Below, piece by piece: positions 61,163-64,000 of a stretch of 64,000 bases of DNA. The DNA is taken from NCBI RefSeq assembly GCF_000003815.2, contig NC_049986.1, positions 10,528,369-10,592,368 of the forward strand, read 5' to 3'. Under the pieces are notes generated by a model that ran no database searches, was not told the origin of the DNA, and saw nothing but the letters and a program-made list of their open reading frames with translations. The first letter of the stretch is position 1; each line of letters starts with the position of its first letter. Position numbers and translations under genes: made by a program. This stretch comes from Branchiostoma floridae (lineage: Eukaryota; Chordata; Leptocardii; Amphioxiformes; Branchiostomatidae).

Positions 61163-62284
61163 TCGAAATCGTGAAGATGCTTACATCTAGCCAAAGAAAC
61201 ATATTGCACGTAAGTCATGCATGCGATGAAGACTCGATCCTATTTCAGTGGAGCTCATGCCCGTTAAATCCCTTTAACTTTAAGACCGTCGTTTGATTAA
61301 AACCTTAGGAGAGCGGATCTTGCTGCTTTAATGCAATTAGTGGGCCGTATGCCGGATCCATGTGAGATTTTAGTCAAATGCTCATTTTGACTACTTTCGT
61401 AGCTAGTCGTAAAGGGCTTGTTACTAAAGTTACAAGCACTTGACATTGTTTGATTTCTTAACATAAGTTTAAGAGTATTGTATTGCGCTGCAATAGGTAA
61501 ATAACCCCAAGTTATATGCAGAAAGGACTTCCTAACCATGTTAGTATCTTCAAAACCTTTTCAACTAAAAATTATTCACGGTAGTTCCATCGTCATCTGT
61601 AAGGTGGCGCTATGAACTATCCAAAATAGTCACTATTCGTTCTGTTTGATTTATATTACATACAAATATGGTTTGTTTCGTGTTAATGTAGCTACCGAGA
61701 CATTTCAGTATGCATGAACCACAGCGAACATGGGCCGGTATATAAAAGCAGAAAATATTCAATAACCGTAGTAGTAATAGCAAGGTAGCATACGTTACGT
61801 TAAAGATTGTGAAACATTTTATGCATTAATTGCTTTCGTTGTTTACCATATATGCAATTTAGTCAGTTGAAACACCGGTCGTCAATACTTGTTATTCTTC
61901 AAACTATGTTACTTACGTGTCTTATCAGTTTGTAAGTTGTCCGACCCTAATCAGTAGTTGCACAATACACTTAGTCGGAGACACTTTTCGTCACAGTCTG
62001 TTAACTTCAGAAAACATTAATGGAATGGAAATGTTTGCGAAAGTTTGAATGATTGACAGGTAGAGCCTCATAGCATTTGAAGAAAACCTTTGATCGTAGA
62101 CTTAAGAATAACATATTTCTTGCGTGAGACAAGTTAAGCCATTTAAAGACTTCAACCGTCCAACAATTTTGCTTTGATGTGTTTTTTTATCACATTTAGA
62201 CACAACAACGTACGAAAAAACAAGTATACCGGTGGATAAGGGAAATTCAGCGGAGAAACAGTATACTTCAGCATTCAAGAGTGG
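61163..62284. other. Non-coding stretch
   Basis: A+T-rich; no feature recognised. Confidence 0.5.
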
Positions 62285-62356
62285 CCACGAATAGCTGAGT
62301 TCAAATCCTTTTGGACCATAGATCGAGAAGTTCCGAGTTCGAATCCTGCCATGCTA
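62285..62356 (+). pseudogene. Degenerate tRNA-like sequence, probably a SINE head
   Basis: A box-like TAGCTGAGTTCA at 62292-62303 and B box-like GAGTTCGAATCCT at 62335-62347 lie at tRNA spacing: the first base of the TTCGAAT loop is 46 bases after the T of the A box, as expected for tRNA positions 8 and 54. The acceptor and T stems do not pair, so it is not a functional tRNA gene. A second B box-like GAGTTCAAATCC overlaps the A box. Confidence 0.35.
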
Positions 62357-64000
62357 CCAATCTTATGCCATTGCAATTGAAAAATGAATTTAAGACGACT
62401 TTCATACTCAATCCAGATATAGAATGTGTTTCCTGACTTCAAGTGGGGAGGTAAAAGAGTGGTGAAAATTATGATTTTATTCCGCCTTAAAACCATGCTC
62501 TAAACACAGCAATGCTCTAATAACAACCAACTACCAATACAGTTTTAAAAAAAAAGCTATTGGACTACCTTAACATCTAACTTAATATGAGGTTGACAAT
62601 TGTAAAATACAACTATACTTGTTAGAAATCTTACCTACCATTATAACTGTAACGCAAATCACTTCAGAAAGAATCACAATCTATCCCAAAGACAGTCCAC
62701 CACCAGTCATTGAGAGGTCAGACCAATAATTATTTCTATACAACATAGTGACCTTGGCAGCCTATTGTAGTGCCCGGTAGAAAGGTAGTCCTTAATTAAA
62801 CGTTAGTTAGTCTTCTGTTTGACTTGAACGAAAAAAAAATATCGTAACTGCAGAAAAATAGATTTCATGTTATGCCTAACAATAGAATATGCTGCAAGAT
62901 ACACGAAAGAGCGCAAAAAGGCATTAGAAGAACGTTAAGGGATCATTGCAGTTTGTTGGAAGATATTATAAAAGAGATAGTACAGCTTATTTACTTCTCC
63001 CCATCCCTAAACAGCAACCAAAGTCTTCTCCATTGTAAAGTGTCCGTGGTTAGGATGCAAACAGAGCTGTGTCTATAGATAGAGGGACTGTATTTTGGTA
63101 GAATTAATTTTTAAGGACGAAAATCCAACTTCAATATAGACCAGCAATGATTAAAGGCGTAATCATTTGTCATCTGTGTTTGTACAATTGTTCATTTTGA
63201 AACTGCTTTAATGAAAAAAGTCAACGAACCATCAATATCGTTTTCCCGATACAGTGTATGGGCAAGACTGTTTTGTCATAACAGACAGTATGTCTGCACT
63301 TGCTAGACGTGGACAACAAAACCTGTCTAAAACGGTAAAGACATAAATTCCTCAAGCATTCAGGTACTTCTAAGAACATAGTTTTGGTACATCTAAGAAA
63401 GAAGTGCACTTAAGTCTGACATATTCTAATATAACGGTAACGCAGCTTGACCAAATTCCATAGACTTGAATTTTTAAAATGTTTTTAATTCTTCATCATT
63501 GCAAAAAGAACACACAATACCCAGTGGTGCCGCACTCAAGCAGACTGGCTTATATCAACGGCACCACTGAACAAAACATAGAACATGACATATAACAGAA
63601 AACATGCAAACTGGAACGTCTGATGTACAGAAACTGTGTCGGACAATTGCGTTACGCGAGACAAAAACCTAGCCGACATTGGTCATGATGGGGAAAATAC
63701 TGAGTAAAGATACCTGTTGACATGCAATGTAAATCAGTTGTGAAAACGTTTTTTTAATTACGTATTGCCGAGATATTAAATGAATTAATTTTGAGTGATG
63801 ATTTTGGACGTTAGCAAGGGGTTTAGTTCCATCGCAGGATTGGCCCAGCTCGGGCATGTTGTAAGGGATTGCATTCATTATTTCTGCGGCCTTTCTTTAA
63901 GCTTAGACGTAAGCCTAAAACGTCAAAGCTTTGCAGGTAGAAGAACCCAACACACTTATCGAAAAGTGTATGATGTTGTGACGACTAGGAGAGTTTAGTT
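62357..64000. other. Non-coding stretch to the window end
   Basis: A+T-rich; only short frames of 60-70 codons without recognisable domains. Confidence 0.5.

Overview
The window reads as animal nuclear DNA, about 60% A+T, with one clear protein-coding gene in 64 kb, several small DNA transposons, simple repeats and three N-gaps (23896-24002, 32756-32855, 33978-34118). I see no bacterial operon, phage or organellar feature. The one gene, a single-exon leucine-rich-repeat plus immunoglobulin membrane protein of the LRRC4/NGL type, together with the repeat content (mariner, piggyBac-like and TTAA elements, LINE tails, CA/TG microsatellites), suggests an invertebrate chordate such as amphioxus. 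That assignment is inference; no sequence here identifies the species.

Layout. 1-4.1 kb: gene-poor DNA with one ~140-bp tandem repeat. 4.1-6.7 kb: the LRRC4-like gene on the minus strand, a short inverted-repeat element (family A) just beyond its stop, and a GC-richer stretch upstream that may hold a 5' exon. 6.7-20.8 kb: non-coding, with a 239-bp TTAA-flanked MITE at 10.56 kb and motif-dense single-copy blocks around 14.2-14.9 kb. 20.8-26.4 kb: the most unusual part, a composite repeat island. A 145-bp satellite (about 16 units) and a 61/82-bp satellite lie between ~185-bp inverted repeats, next to a related GGATACG-rich tract. Both sit between two blocks of an older, unrelated tandem repeat.

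26.4-45.8 kb: mainly non-coding, with CA microsatellites, two adjacent LINE reverse-transcriptase tail remnants at 33.3-34.0 kb, and a sequence block at 40.0 kb resembling one at 14.5 kb. 45.8-46.4 kb: an internally deleted mariner. 54.2-55.1 kb: a 962-bp piggyBac-like non-autonomous element carrying three identical-stem hairpins and several palindromic transcription-factor-like sites. 56.1-56.5 kb: a TG microsatellite/minisatellite. 59.7 kb: a MITE with an E-box in each arm. 61.0 kb: a second family A copy. 62.3 kb: a degenerate tRNA-like (SINE-type) promoter.

How it fits together: a probable neuronal adhesion-receptor gene stands alone in a gene desert. Most of the remaining recognisable sequence is transposon- or satellite-derived. 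The single-copy motif-dense blocks could be distal regulatory DNA for this or a neighbouring gene, but nothing in the sequence proves it.
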